Below are positions 44,296 through 54,133 of a DNA stretch of 64,000 nucleotides, one piece after another. Positions within the stretch are counted from its first letter, which is position 1, and every line of letters starts with the position of its first letter. Position numbers and translations under genes: made by a program. Below the pieces are notes generated by a model. The model did no database searches. It was not told the DNA's origin and saw nothing but the letters and a program-made list of their open reading frames with translations. The stretch is from Vibrio harveyi NBRC 15634 = ATCC 14126 = KCTC 12724 (lineage in GTDB: Bacteria; Pseudomonadota; Gammaproteobacteria; Enterobacterales; Vibrionaceae): NCBI RefSeq assembly GCF_001591145.1, contig NZ_BCUF01000006.1:1-64000 (forward strand), in the 5' to 3' direction.

Positions 44296-44976
44296 TTACT
44301 CAGCTAGCTTCGATTCGATATATTGTAGTGCCTTTTCTACCACTTCGTCGATAGTCATCGACGTAGAATCTAGCACAAGCGCATCCTCTGCAGGGCGTAG
44401 TGGCGCCACTGGGCGGTTACGATCTCGATCGTCACGCTCTTGGATCTCGCTCAAAAGGTCAGCAAATCTAACATCTAACCCTTTATCTTGCAACTGTTTA
44501 AGGCGTCGATTTGCACGCTCTTCTGCACTCGCATCAAGGAAAATTTTCGCTTGTGCACCCGTGAATACAACCGTACCCATGTCACGACCATCAGCAACAA
44601 GACCCGGAGCAGTCTCAAATGCACGCTGACGACGCAATAATGCTTCACGAACGCGTGGCAAAGCTGCCACTTTAGACGCCGCCATCCCAGTTTCTTCTTT
44701 ACGAAGTTCACCAGAGACGTCTTCGCCTTCTAGAATCACTTTTACTAGGTCACCTTCAGCAACAAACTGCACGTCTAGATGAGTAGCAAGTGGAACAAGC
44801 GCATCTTCTGACTCAGTGTCTACGCCGTGGTGAATCGCTGCGAGTGCAAGTACACGATAAATTGCGCCAGAATCAAGAAGATGAAAGCCCAACTTCCTCG
44901 CCAGCAACATACATAAAGTGCCTTTACCTGCACCACTAGGTCCATCTACGGTAACAACCGGAGTTTGAGAGGACAT
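44296..44976 (-). CDS. cmk: Cytidylate kinase
   Basis: This 226-residue kinase phosphorylates CMP and dCMP with ATP. The P-loop is [13 protein letters not shown], and the CMP-binding insert includes [29 protein letters not shown]. The ATG at 44976 follows AGGTGGAG and gives the usual length of about 227; the longer frame starts from a GTG inside that ribosome binding site. It lies upstream of rpsA. Confidence 0.97.
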   Translation of the reverse strand: MSSQTPVVTVDGPSGAGKGTLCMLLARKLGFHLLDSGAIYRVLALAAIHHGVDTESEDALVPLATHLDVQFVAEGDLVKVILEGEDVSGELRKEETGMAASKVAALPRVREALLRRQRAFETAPGLVADGRDMGTVVFTGAQAKIFLDASAEERANRRLKQLQDKGLDVRFADLLSEIQERDDRDRNRPVAPLRPAEDALVLDSTSMTIDEVVEKALQYIESKLAE

Positions 44977-45132
44977 GTTCTTCTCCACCTATAATTTCTT
45001 TTTCAGCAATTTGCTCGGTTTTCGAGGCGCGTATTATACGGGTAATTGCCTTTTGGAGCGAGTAAAAATGTCGTGTAAAGCATTACACCCAACGCGCACT
45101 TGGATTCACGCTATTGAGAAAAGTTCCAATAA

Positions 45133-45164
45133 AAAACGGCGAGAATTTTCACTCTCGCCGTTTT
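45133..45164 (-). terminator. Terminator of sohB
   Basis: Twelve-base arms AAAACGGCGAGA / TCTCGCCGTTTT with an eight-base loop and a T-run on the minus strand, about 25 bases after the sohB stop. Confidence 0.9.
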
Positions 45165-45188
45165 AAGTTTTACTCGTTATCTTATCGA

Positions 45189-46250
45189 TTAAACAATCGG
45201 TTTTTGACCACGCTCTGCAAGTTTAAGCACGACACTGTCTGCCACTTTACCTGCAACACCAGCGAGCTTGTCTGCCAGTTTCTTCTTCTGCACGTAATGC
45301 ACTGCTAGTACGGTTTTCTCTTTGCATGCAGCGACAACCAGATCGTCGGAAGTGCTGATTTCATCCACCAGCCCTAGCTCTTTCGCTTGCGTACCAAACC
45401 AGTGCTCACCCGTTGCCACTTTTTCAAGCTCTAGATCTGGGCGACGCTCACGGATAAAGTCTTTAAATAGTACGTGTGTTTCTTCAAGTTCTTGCTTGAA
45501 CTTATCGCGCGCTTTGTCAGTGTTCTCACCAAACATAGTCAGTGTGCGTTTGTACTCACCAGCCGTTAGCTGTTCGTACTCGATATCGTGCTTTTTCAAC
45601 AGTTTGTTGAAGTTAGGGATCTGTGCGATAACACCGATAGAACCCACAATCGCAAACGGAGCTGAGACAATCTTGTCTGCCACACACGCCATCATGTAAC
45701 CGCCACTTGCTGCAACTTTGTCGACAGAAATCGTCAGAGGCAGACCCGCTGCTTTGATTCGGTCAAGTTGAGAAGATGCCAAGCCATAACCATGAACCAT
45801 GCCACCGCCAGACTCTAGACGCAGCAAAACCTCATCGCCTTCACGAGCGACAGCTAATACTGCAGTGATCTCTTCACGTAGCGAGCCTACTTCTTTTGCA
45901 TCAATGCTGCCGTTGAAGTCCAACACGAACAGATGCGGTTCGCGCTTGCTATCGAGAGAACCTTCTTTGCTCGCTTGTTTGATTTCTTTCTCGCGAGATT
46001 TGTTCTTCTCTTTCTCTTCTTTCTTGACTGCTTTATCACGAGCTTTGATGAAAGCGTCATCGTGCAGGTGATGCTCCAACTGCTCTACCGCATCTTTATG
46101 ACGTTCAGAAAGGTTGGTAACTTCCAATTCGCCTTTTGCTGCACCCGACTTACCACTCGCTGATTTTGCGATAATCAACAGCACAATTACTGCTGCAACA
46201 ACGGTAACAATCTTAGCCAAAAACAGACCGTAATCTAATAAAAATTCCAA
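45189..46250 (-). CDS. sohB: SohB-type S49 peptidase
   Basis: This 353-residue inner membrane protease has an N-terminal helix (about residues 8-28), a charged lysine/glutamate-rich linker (about 60-100) and a single S49 domain. The catalytic serine is in VAASGGYMMACVADKIV, and the conserved GSIGVIAQIPN and GEYKRTLT follow. The length matches E. coli SohB (349). Related to signal peptide peptidase SppA; natural substrates are poorly known. It is divergent from yciK, as in other Vibrio and enteric genomes. Confidence 0.94.
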   Translation of the reverse strand: MEFLLDYGLFLAKIVTVVAAVIVLLIIAKSASGKSGAAKGELEVTNLSERHKDAVEQLEHHLHDDAFIKARDKAVKKEEKEKNKSREKEIKQASKEGSLDSKREPHLFVLDFNGSIDAKEVGSLREEITAVLAVAREGDEVLLRLESGGGMVHGYGLASSQLDRIKAAGLPLTISVDKVAASGGYMMACVADKIVSAPFAIVGSIGVIAQIPNFNKLLKKHDIEYEQLTAGEYKRTLTMFGENTDKARDKFKQELEETHVLFKDFIRERRPDLELEKVATGEHWFGTQAKELGLVDEISTSDDLVVAACKEKTVLAVHYVQKKKLADKLAGVAGKVADSVVLKLAERGQKPIV

Positions 46251-46528
46251 TGAGAGTTCCTCTATCTCATACCAGTGATAGTCATCAATATGTTACGTAG
46301 AAAAATCAGAAAGAAGGCAAGAAAATCAGCAACCTCTTGTTCTGATTGATAGCGTTCAAATAACATACCGGACAACCGTTCTGGAATTGGTATAACACAT
46401 GAATTGGTGTATTGTAACCAACTTGTCACGATTACCAAGATTTTCCATTGAGAAACAGGCGCATTTCTACACAAACGAACATGAAGCCTGTACGTCGGAA
46501 CTAGATACAATAATAAGGATTAACTACC
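46251..46528. other. sohB-yciK intergenic region
   Basis: This divergent 278-base gap should hold both promoters. An 82-codon minus-strand frame here has no recognisable content and is probably not a gene. Confidence 0.5.
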
Positions 46529-47275
46529 GTGAACTACTCCGTTTCAGCAGATGCCCTAAAAGGTAAAGTCATTCTTGTCACTGGCGCAGGCAATGGTATC
46601 GGTCGCCAAGCCGCCCTTTCTTACGCTCAGCACGGTGCGACTGTGATTCTACTGGGTCGAAACGTTCAAAACCTTGAATCCATTTACGATGAAATCGAGT
46701 CTGCGGGCTACCCTCAACCAGCGATCATCCCACTCGATCTAAAAGGTGCAACAAAGCAACACTACATCGACATGGCAGAAACCATCGAAGGTCAATTTGG
46801 TCGTTTGGATGGTCTATTGCACAACGCCGGTGTTCTCAGCACGCTGTGTCCGTTTGAGCAAATCAATGAAGAAGACTTCGACGACATCATGCAGATCAAC
46901 GTGAAAGCGGAAGTACTGATGACTCAGGCGCTACTACCGATCATGCGTAAATCAGAAGCGGGTCGTATTGTCTTTACCTCTTCAACCGTTGGTCACTCTG
47001 GTCGTGCTTTCTGGGGTCCATACGCTATTTCTAAGTTTGCTGTAGAAGGTATGATGCAAGTCTTGGCTGATGAGTTGAGTGATACACCAATACGTGTGAA
47101 TGCAATTAACCCTGGTGCAACTCGTACTCGTATGCGTGAAAAAGCCTACCCAGGTGAAGATGCAAACACGTTAAAAACACCGCTGGACATCATGCCGCTT
47201 TACCTTCACTTGATGGACCCAGCAGTCACTGATGTAAACGGTCAGTGCATCGACGCTCAACCAAAGCGTAAATAA
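46529..47275 (+). CDS. yciK: YciK-family short-chain dehydrogenase
   Basis: This 248-residue oxidoreductase of the SDR family has the cofactor motif VTGAGNGIGRQAA near residues 19-31, the NAG motif (HNAGVL), the active serine region FTSSTVGHSG and the catalytic YAISK. It starts with GTG. The substrate is unknown. Position next to sohB is conserved. It ends at a strong terminator. Confidence 0.93.
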   Translation: MNYSVSADALKGKVILVTGAGNGIGRQAALSYAQHGATVILLGRNVQNLESIYDEIESAGYPQPAIIPLDLKGATKQHYIDMAETIEGQFGRLDGLLHNAGVLSTLCPFEQINEEDFDDIMQINVKAEVLMTQALLPIMRKSEAGRIVFTSSTVGHSGRAFWGPYAISKFAVEGMMQVLADELSDTPIRVNAINPGATRTRMREKAYPGEDANTLKTPLDIMPLYLHLMDPAVTDVNGQCIDAQPKRK

Positions 47276-47305
47276 CCCACTTAGGTTACCTCACATAATT
47301 GATTG

Positions 47306-47331
47306 AAAAGGCAGCAAATGCTGCCTTTTTT
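47306..47331 (+). terminator. Terminator of yciK
   Basis: Arms AAAAGGCAGC / GCTGCCTTTT with loop AAAT and a T-run, about 30 bases after yciK. Confidence 0.9.
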
Positions 47332-47379
47332 CGTATTTCTGCCTATAAAAATCTTGCGACTTTCCATCACAGAAATATA

Positions 47380-47395
47380 CTGTATGTACATACAG
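47380..47395. promoter_or_regulatory. LexA (SOS) box before imuA
   Basis: CTGTATGTACATACAG is a perfect palindrome that fits CTGT-N8-ACAG. It lies 11 bases before the imuA start codon, so LexA would block the whole imuA-imuB-dnaE2 operon until DNA damage. Confidence 0.92.
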
Positions 47396-47406
47396 GTATT
47401 TTATTT

Positions 47407-48099
47407 ATGCAAGACATCATCCAACACTTAAAAAGCCAGCATCTTGTTTGGCAAGCAAATCTAACCAAAGCTGACGATCATCAGTTCCTTAATAGTTCTG
47501 GTTTTCCGGAGCTAGATGCTCTGCTTGGTGGCGGCTTTCCTCCTCACGGAGTGGTGGAAATGGAATCCATAGGCAGCATTGGCGAGCTGCGTTTGCTTGC
47601 GCCTTACTTAAAAGCATCCCTTTCGAGAGGAGTCACGGCATTCATTCAGCCACCAGCATTGATGAATTCATTGTTCCTACACGGCATTGGGCTAGACATC
47701 AACCAGGTGTGGGTGGTCACGCCTCAACATCAGCGCGATACATTATGGGCAGCGGAGCAGTGCCTCAAGAGCGGTGTTTGTACCAACGTTTTGCTATGGC
47801 AAGATGAACTAGAGATCCACCAAGTAAAACGTCTGCAAGTGGCGAGCGAGCAAGGATCTTGCCCTCTGTTTATGCTCAAACCTAATATGACAAACCGCTT
47901 GTCTTTACCTGTTTCGTTGAGTCTGAAATTGCAAGGTCATGAACAAGGCGTTAGCGTGGAAGTTCTCAAACGAAAAGGCGGTTGGAGCAAAGGTAGTGTC
48001 GACATCAATTTCCAACACCACTACCCACAATTGGTGATGCCAACCACGACTCACATTCCATCAACTGTGGTCAATTTCCCATTGGCGAATCAAGGTTAG
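47407..48099 (+). CDS. imuA: ImuA, RecA-like partner of the mutasome
   Basis: This 230-residue protein has a RecA/SulA-like fold: FPELDALLGGGFPPHGVVEMESIGSIGELRLL near residues 30-60, resembling the RecA nucleotide-binding region but without a proper Walker A. The frame runs back to 47299, but the ATG at 47407 comes just after the LexA box and starts the homologous part. It is first in the imuA-imuB-dnaE2 cassette. ImuA (ImuA') links RecA to ImuB in SOS mutagenesis. Confidence 0.9.
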   Translation: MQDIIQHLKSQHLVWQANLTKADDHQFLNSSGFPELDALLGGGFPPHGVVEMESIGSIGELRLLAPYLKASLSRGVTAFIQPPALMNSLFLHGIGLDINQVWVVTPQHQRDTLWAAEQCLKSGVCTNVLLWQDELEIHQVKRLQVASEQGSCPLFMLKPNMTNRLSLPVSLSLKLQGHEQGVSVEVLKRKGGWSKGSVDINFQHHYPQLVMPTTTHIPSTVVNFPLANQG

Positions 48100-48103
48100 T
48101 GGT

Positions 48104-49507
48104 ATGGCTTTGTGGATTTATTTGCACTTCCCTCGCCTGCAGCTAGACGCACTCTTTGGCGATAACCAAGAGCAACCCGTGGTGATCGTAGAAAGCCAAC
48201 GTTGTCGGATCATTCAATACAACGAGATTGCCGAGCAACAAGGCATTAAACCAAATATGGGCTTGGGTAGTGCGGCTTCTTTGTGCCGAGATTTGCAAGT
48301 GCATCCTTATCATCCGCAAACCGAATTGAGCAAGTTACAAGAAATTGCGCAATGGCTGTATTTGATCACATCTGACGTCGTATTGATGCCAAACCAAGGT
48401 ATTTTACTGCGCGCAACTCCAATGCTTAATCTCTATGAAGGGCTCCAAAACTATTGGAATAAAGTCAGAGCTCACTTATCGGAGCTGAAACTGAGTTTTC
48501 AATTCGGATGTGGCTTTTCGCCTTTTTCTGCCAAATTGATGGCATTAGCAGGGACGAACGTCATCAACGAAGACAAATCTGCCATACAACAAGCCTTATC
48601 GCCACTACCGTTAACACTGACAGATTTATCAAGCGCTACTGTAGAGAAGTTACAACGTGTAGGCGTCACCACACTGCAAGGCTTACTTGAACTGCCACTA
48701 CAAGACATTGCACGCCGATTCGATATTGATTTGGTGAACTACGTTGGCCGACTGACTGGACAGTTTAAACACCCTGTCGACTTTTATCACCCTACCGAAT
48801 CCTTCCAAGTTTATTTAGAACTGCTGTTTGAGATTGAAAACGTCCAATGGATTGAAAAGCCACTAGCTAAGTTGCTTCGTCAGCTCGAAACCTTTCTCAA
48901 GCTGCGTGATAAAGTCGCGTTTGAACTCTCTTTAACCCTCCACCAGCGAGACAAGCAAGCGCAGCACCTTCCGCTCACATCCGCACAAGGTGATTACTTG
49001 TGCCAACGTTGGCAACAGCTCGCGAGTTTGAGTTTGGAATCCGTCACGTTAAACGGCCCTGTTATCGGTCTGACGTTAAAAGTAGAACGCCAAGGTGAGC
49101 CTTTAAGTTCTGCACGCGATTTTTTTGCTGGGCAAAAAGGGCAAATGAACGCATTAGAGCTGCTCTCTTTACTGCAAGCCAAATTGGGCAAAAGCGCAAT
49201 ACTCAAACCCAATATTGCCTGCGATCCAAGACCAGAGAAAGCCAGCCAATATCGCCCAGCCGATGAGCCAGATGTCTCAATTAACACCGTTCCTGCTCTA
49301 CTGCGCCCCGCGATGCAATTGCCCGCACCTATCGCGCTACAAGAGCAAATATCTCTAGTACATGGACCTGAGCGTATTGTCTCTGGATGGTGGGATGGTG
49401 ATGAGATCATGCGTGATTATTACATTGCGCACACCAAGCAAGGTCGCTGGTTATGGGTATTTCGCGATCAGCACAAACATTGGTTTCTCCATGGCTATTT
49501 TTGTTAA
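48104..49507 (+). CDS. imuB: ImuB, inactive Y-family polymerase-like protein
   Basis: This 467-residue protein resembles Y-family polymerases (WIYLHFPRLQLDALF, then QYNEIAEQQGIKPNMGLGSA, helix-hairpin-helix near 180-215 LQRVGVTTLQGLLELP). It lacks the acidic catalytic residues: the first motif has LHFPRLQL instead of the DxD-type pattern and no SIDE motif is seen. ImuB works as a hub that binds the beta clamp, ImuA and DnaE2. The conserved C-terminal region (HGPERIVSGWWDGDE...RDYYIA) is present. It starts four bases after imuA. Confidence 0.93.
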   Translation: MALWIYLHFPRLQLDALFGDNQEQPVVIVESQRCRIIQYNEIAEQQGIKPNMGLGSAASLCRDLQVHPYHPQTELSKLQEIAQWLYLITSDVVLMPNQGILLRATPMLNLYEGLQNYWNKVRAHLSELKLSFQFGCGFSPFSAKLMALAGTNVINEDKSAIQQALSPLPLTLTDLSSATVEKLQRVGVTTLQGLLELPLQDIARRFDIDLVNYVGRLTGQFKHPVDFYHPTESFQVYLELLFEIENVQWIEKPLAKLLRQLETFLKLRDKVAFELSLTLHQRDKQAQHLPLTSAQGDYLCQRWQQLASLSLESVTLNGPVIGLTLKVERQGEPLSSARDFFAGQKGQMNALELLSLLQAKLGKSAILKPNIACDPRPEKASQYRPADEPDVSINTVPALLRPAMQLPAPIALQEQISLVHGPERIVSGWWDGDEIMRDYYIAHTKQGRWLWVFRDQHKHWFLHGYFC

Positions 49508-49534
49508 ATCGACAGTTATTTTTATTAGATCGTT

Positions 49535-52500
49535 ATGAGTTACGCAGAACTGTTTTGTCAGTCCAACTTCTCCTTTCTCACTGGCGCTTCTCATGCAGAA
49601 GAATTAGTGTTGCAGGCGGCGTTTTATCGCTATCAAGCCATTGCAATCACCGATGAGTGCTCCGTCGCGGGCATTGTGAAAGCCCATACGACCATCGAGC
49701 AGCATAAACTCGACATCAAGCAAATTGTCGGCAGCATGTTTTGGCTCAATGATGAGTGCCAAGTGGTGCTGCTTTGTCCTTGTCGTAAAGCTTATGCAGA
49801 GCTGTGCCGGATCATCACTAATGCAAGGCGACGTAGCGAGAAAGGCAGTTATCAATTGTCTGAATGGGACTTGATGTCGATTCGTCACTGTTTAGTACTG
49901 TGGCTCCCTACTCATCAAGAAAGCGACCATTATTGGGGGCGTTGGCTCCAACAACACCACGCTCATCGATTATGGGTCGCGATTCAACGTCATTTAGACA
50001 GCGACGATAATGCCTACACCACACACTGTGAGTTACTGGCAAGCGAGTTCGAATTACCAATTACCGCTTGTGGTGGCGTCTTAATGCATGCGGTTGAGCG
50101 CTTACCATTGCAACATGTCTTAACCGCCGTAAAACATAGTTGTAGCGTCGACAAGCTTGGCTTTGGTCGCTTATCCAATGCCGAGCGAGCACTGCGTCCA
50201 TTGAACAAACTGTCTCGAATTTACAAATCCGAATGGCTAGCAGAAAGCACTCATATTGCGAGCTTGTGCGCATTCAAGCTTTCAGAGTTGAAATACGAAT
50301 ACCCAACAGAACTGATTCCGGATGGTTACACTCCTACTACTTATCTACGTATGTTGGTCGAGCGTGGTAAAAAGCGGCGCTTTCCTGAGGGCGTACCCTC
50401 AGACATTCATCAAACCATTGAGAATGAATTAACACTCATCGAAGAGCTGCAATATCACTATTACTTTCTCACCATTCACGACATTGTGATGTTTGCTAAA
50501 CAACAAGGCATTCTCTATCAAGGGCGAGGTTCCGCAGCGAACTCGGTGGTGTGCTACTGCTTAGAAATCACTGCCGTCGATCCTAGGCAAATCTCGGTCC
50601 TGTTCGAACGCTTTATTAGCCGAGAAAGAAAAGAACCGCCAGACATTGATGTCGACTTTGAACACGAGCGCCGTGAAGAAGTCATTCAATATATTTACAA
50701 AAAGTACGGGCGCGAGCGTGCCGCTCTGGCAGCCACCGTTATCAGCTATCGCTTTAAAAGTGCCGTGCGTGAAGTGGGCAAAGCGTTGGGGATTGAAGAG
50801 ACTCAATTGGATTTCTTCATCAAAAACGTTAATCGACGTGATCGCAGCCAAGGTTGGCAAGCGCAAATCATCGAATTAGGATTGCAGCCAGAGTCGTTAA
50901 AAGGTCAGCAGTTTATCCAGTTGGTGAACGAGATCATTGGCTTTCCGCGCCATTTATCCCAACACGTTGGCGGCTTTGTGATTTCTTCTGGTCCTTTGTA
51001 CGAACTGGTGCCTGTTGAGAACGCTTCGATGGAAGATCGCACCATTATTCAATGGGATAAAGATGATTTAGAAAGTTTAAAACTACTGAAAGTCGACGTC
51101 CTCGCGCTCGGCATGTTAAACGCGATCCGTAAATGCTTTCAATTGGTCGAGAAACACCATCAGCGATCACTGTCGATTGCCGAGATCACGCGATTGCAAG
51201 ACGATCCGTACGTGTATCGTATGATCCAAAAAGCCGATACCGTTGGTGTGTTCCAAATTGAGTCTCGCGCGCAAATGAGCATGCTGCCGCGTTTAAAACC
51301 CGCGCGTTACTATGACTTGGTGGTGCAAATTGCCATTGTTCGCCCGGGTCCAATTCAAGGTGATATGGTGCATCCGTTTTTAAAACGACGAAATGGTGAA
51401 GAGCCAATCAGCTATCCATCAGAAGAAGTGAAAAGCGTACTAGAGCGCACTATGGGCGTGCCGATTTTCCAAGAACAAGTAATCAAACTGGCGATGGTAG
51501 CGGCAGGATTTAGTGGTGGTGAAGCCGATCAATTACGCCGTGCAATGGCGGCATGGAAGAAAAACGGCGATCTTGCCAAGTTCAAACCTAAGCTGATCGA
51601 CGGAATGCGTGAGCGAGGCTATGACTTGGAGTTTGCTGAGCGCATCTTCGACCAAATCTGCGGCTTTGGTGAATATGGCTTCCCGGAAAGTCACTCAGCC
51701 TCTTTTGCTGTGCTAGCTTACTGCTCTGCATGGTTGAAATATTACTACCCTGCTGAGTTCTATACTGCCCTACTCAATAGCCAACCGATGGGCTTTTATA
51801 GCCCTTCACAATTGATTCAAGATGCGCGCCGACACGGTGTTGAAGTGCTGCCTGTTTGCATCAATCATTCCTCCTATCAGCACCATTTGGTCAAACGTCC
51901 GAATGGTCGCCTTGGTGTGCAACTGGGTTTTCGCTTAGTAAAGGGCTTTAATCAGGAAAGCGCCTTTCGGCTAGTTGAACGACGACCAAACTCCGGCTAT
52001 CGCGCTATCCAAGAGGTGAAGCAAATCTTAAGAAACCGCCGCGATATTGAGTTACTCGCTTCTGCTAATGCGTTTCAAATCCTTTCAGGTAATCGCTATA
52101 ACGCTCGCTGGGCAGCGATGGATTCACTATCAGACTTACCTTTATTCCATCACATGGAAGAGCCAATGGTAAGTTACCAGGCTCAGCCTTCTGAATACGA
52201 GAACTTAGTTGAAGATTATGCCAGTACCGGACTATCACTAAGTCGCCATCCGATTACGTTGCTGGAAGAAGCTGGTAAGTTACCGCGTTTTACTCGGATG
52301 AAGCAGTTAGTCGAAAAAGAGCATAAATCTTTAGTGACGGTTGTCGGTGTTGTCACAGGCAGACAATCTCCCGGCACCGCTGCTGGCGTGACCTTTTTCA
52401 CTTTGGAAGACGATACAGGCAACATCAATGTGGTGGTATGGCGAGCAACAGCACGCGCCCAAAAGCAAGCTTATCTCACTTCAAAGGTGTTGATGGTCAA

Positions 52501-52609
52501 AGGAATTTTAGAGCGTGAAGGCGAAGTCACGCACGTGATCGCAGGTAAGCTCATCGATTGCACGCACAATCTTGCTGAGCTGAAAAGTAAATCACGCGAC
52601 TTCCATTAA
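49535..52609 (+). CDS. dnaE2: Error-prone DNA polymerase III alpha (DnaE2/ImuC)
   Basis: This 1024-residue polymerase has an N-terminal PHP domain (YAELFCQSNFSFLTGASHAEELV), polymerase motifs with the catalytic acids in PPDIDVDFEH and GRGSAANSVVCYCL, and a C-terminal OB-fold (near 920-1000). It is shorter than the replicative DnaE (about 1160), as usual for DnaE2. It carries out mutagenic synthesis past damaged bases with ImuA and ImuB under LexA control. A terminator follows. Confidence 0.96.
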   Translation: MSYAELFCQSNFSFLTGASHAEELVLQAAFYRYQAIAITDECSVAGIVKAHTTIEQHKLDIKQIVGSMFWLNDECQVVLLCPCRKAYAELCRIITNARRRSEKGSYQLSEWDLMSIRHCLVLWLPTHQESDHYWGRWLQQHHAHRLWVAIQRHLDSDDNAYTTHCELLASEFELPITACGGVLMHAVERLPLQHVLTAVKHSCSVDKLGFGRLSNAERALRPLNKLSRIYKSEWLAESTHIASLCAFKLSELKYEYPTELIPDGYTPTTYLRMLVERGKKRRFPEGVPSDIHQTIENELTLIEELQYHYYFLTIHDIVMFAKQQGILYQGRGSAANSVVCYCLEITAVDPRQISVLFERFISRERKEPPDIDVDFEHERREEVIQYIYKKYGRERAALAATVISYRFKSAVREVGKALGIEETQLDFFIKNVNRRDRSQGWQAQIIELGLQPESLKGQQFIQLVNEIIGFPRHLSQHVGGFVISSGPLYELVPVENASMEDRTIIQWDKDDLESLKLLKVDVLALGMLNAIRKCFQLVEKHHQRSLSIAEITRLQDDPYVYRMIQKADTVGVFQIESRAQMSMLPRLKPARYYDLVVQIAIVRPGPIQGDMVHPFLKRRNGEEPISYPSEEVKSVLERTMGVPIFQEQVIKLAMVAAGFSGGEADQLRRAMAAWKKNGDLAKFKPKLIDGMRERGYDLEFAERIFDQICGFGEYGFPESHSASFAVLAYCSAWLKYYYPAEFYTALLNSQPMGFYSPSQLIQDARRHGVEVLPVCINHSSYQHHLVKRPNGRLGVQLGFRLVKGFNQESAFRLVERRPNSGYRAIQEVKQILRNRRDIELLASANAFQILSGNRYNARWAAMDSLSDLPLFHHMEEPMVSYQAQPSEYENLVEDYASTGLSLSRHPITLLEEAGKLPRFTRMKQLVEKEHKSLVTVVGVVTGRQSPGTAAGVTFFTLEDDTGNINVVVWRATARAQKQAYLTSKVLMVKGILEREGEVTHVIAGKLIDCTHNLAELKSKSRDFH

Positions 52610-52655
52610 GCAATCATGTTTTAGAGGTAGGAAAAGGCATTGCACCGAAAAAAGT

Positions 52656-52680
52656 AAAGGGAGGTCAAGCCTCCCTTTTT
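52656..52680 (+). terminator. Terminator of imuAB-dnaE2
   Basis: Arms AAAGGGAGG / CCTCCCTTT with loop TCAAG and a T-run, about 47 bases after dnaE2. In the rest of the 52610-52953 gap I see no gene or clear element. Confidence 0.88.
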
Positions 52681-52953
52681 GATTCTGCTGAATTAATCTT
52701 CAGTCATCGTTTCCGTACGCTTAGTCTTGTATTTCCTATACAGTAACAAGGATAAAGTCATGATGACTTTCGATGTTAACCATATCATTAAACGGAAGTA
52801 CCCTATATTGATAAGTCTAAATAGACTCATAGGTGAAAAGTGACGCGATATACTTTACATATTTCATTCTCAGAAATATGTAAAACAGTTTAGCAATCAC
52901 CGTTCAATTAATCACCTATCCTTATGGATTAATTTAGGGCTCACTGATTAATT

Positions 52954-53901
52954 CTACGTATATAAAACTTGACGCATTCTGTCTTGTGCAACTTCAACCA
53001 AAAGATCAGGCTGGAACTTAGAAATAAAGCGATCACACCCCACTTTTTGCACCATGGCTTCGTTGAAGCTACCACTTAAAGATGTGTTTAAGGTGATAAA
53101 CAACTTGGACATTCTAGAATCAGAACGCACTTCATGAGTCAGCCTATACCCGTCCATCTCTGGCATTTCCGCATCCGTAATCATCATCAGCAGTTCTTTT
53201 TCGATGTCTTTGCCTTCATCACACCAACGCTTAAGAACCGTTAATGCTTCTAAACCGTCGCGACATTCGATGATGTTCAAACCAAGCTGAGATAAGGTGT
53301 CTCTTACCTGATTACGCGCGGTTGATGAATCATCAACAATGAGGACATTTTGTCCAATCATTGCTTGAGCCAGTTCTCGATCTAGTATGCCGTCAGAGAT
53401 GGTCACGTCATAATGAACGATTTCAGCCAGTACTTTTTCTACATCAATAATTTCAACGATTTGAGATGAATCCCCATCTTTCACTTGGGTGATAGCAGTT
53501 AGGTAGTTGGAGCGTCCTGATGTAGATGGTGGCGGCTGAATCTCAGTCCATGCAGTATTGATGATGTTGCGAACCGGTCCAACAAGGAAACCTTGAATAG
53601 AACGGTTGTACTCGGTGATGATCAAGTTCTCTTCTTCAACTTCACCACGCAATGGAGGGAAACCGATCGAGCAACGTAAATCAATCACAGGTACAGCTTC
53701 ACCACGCAAAGATGCCACACCACGAATGTTATAGTGAGAACCTGGCAGCTTAGTAAGCGGAGGCAGTTTGATCACCTCTTTCACTTTAAAAACGTTAATC
53801 GCAAATAACTGGCGACTATTTAGCGTGAACAGCAAAAGCTCTAGTCGGTTTTCACCCACTAGATTTGTACGCTGATCAACCGTATTTAACACTCCGGACA
53901 T
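52954..53901 (-). CDS. cheV: Chemotaxis coupling protein CheV
   Basis: This 315-residue protein has an N-terminal CheW domain (RLELLLFTLNSRQLFAINVFKV...NIRGVASLRGEAVPVIDL) and a C-terminal receiver domain (NVLIVDDSSTARNQ, phosphoacceptor aspartate in MMITDAEMPEMDGYR, lysine in FISKF). It couples receptors to CheA and adapts with phosphorylation. The ATG at 53901 has AGGTAG in front and is preferred over the GTG at 53934. It is a single-gene unit; Vibrio usually have several CheV paralogs. Confidence 0.94.
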   Translation of the reverse strand: MSGVLNTVDQRTNLVGENRLELLLFTLNSRQLFAINVFKVKEVIKLPPLTKLPGSHYNIRGVASLRGEAVPVIDLRCSIGFPPLRGEVEEENLIITEYNRSIQGFLVGPVRNIINTAWTEIQPPPSTSGRSNYLTAITQVKDGDSSQIVEIIDVEKVLAEIVHYDVTISDGILDRELAQAMIGQNVLIVDDSSTARNQVRDTLSQLGLNIIECRDGLEALTVLKRWCDEGKDIEKELLMMITDAEMPEMDGYRLTHEVRSDSRMSKLFITLNTSLSGSFNEAMVQKVGCDRFISKFQPDLLVEVAQDRMRQVLYT

Positions 53902-54074
53902 ACCACTACCTAACTTTGAACGACTACCTTTCACTCTTTATAGAAAACTGTGTTGGAACAACAAAGTAATACTTTTTTATGAGTGTTCTACAATACTTAC
54001 GAAAATTACATTAATGCTATTGATATAGCAATGAAGCAGCGCTCAGATTCGAGTTTTCTCTGCTCATATGATCA

Positions 54075-54101
54075 AAAAAGGGCGAACCTTCCTGTTCACC
54101 C
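54075..54101 (-). terminator. Terminator of mlc
   Basis: Arms GGGTGAAC / GTTCGCCC (one G-U) on the minus strand with a T-run, about 33 bases after the mlc stop codon. Confidence 0.8.
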
Positions 54102-54133
54102 TCAGTAAATGCCCTATTCTGATGTCAGAAAAA

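Noticed and set aside
46262..46510. Minus-strand frame of 82 codons between sohB and yciK.
   Set aside because: Composition is not protein-like and it fills a divergent promoter region; no ribosome binding site seen.
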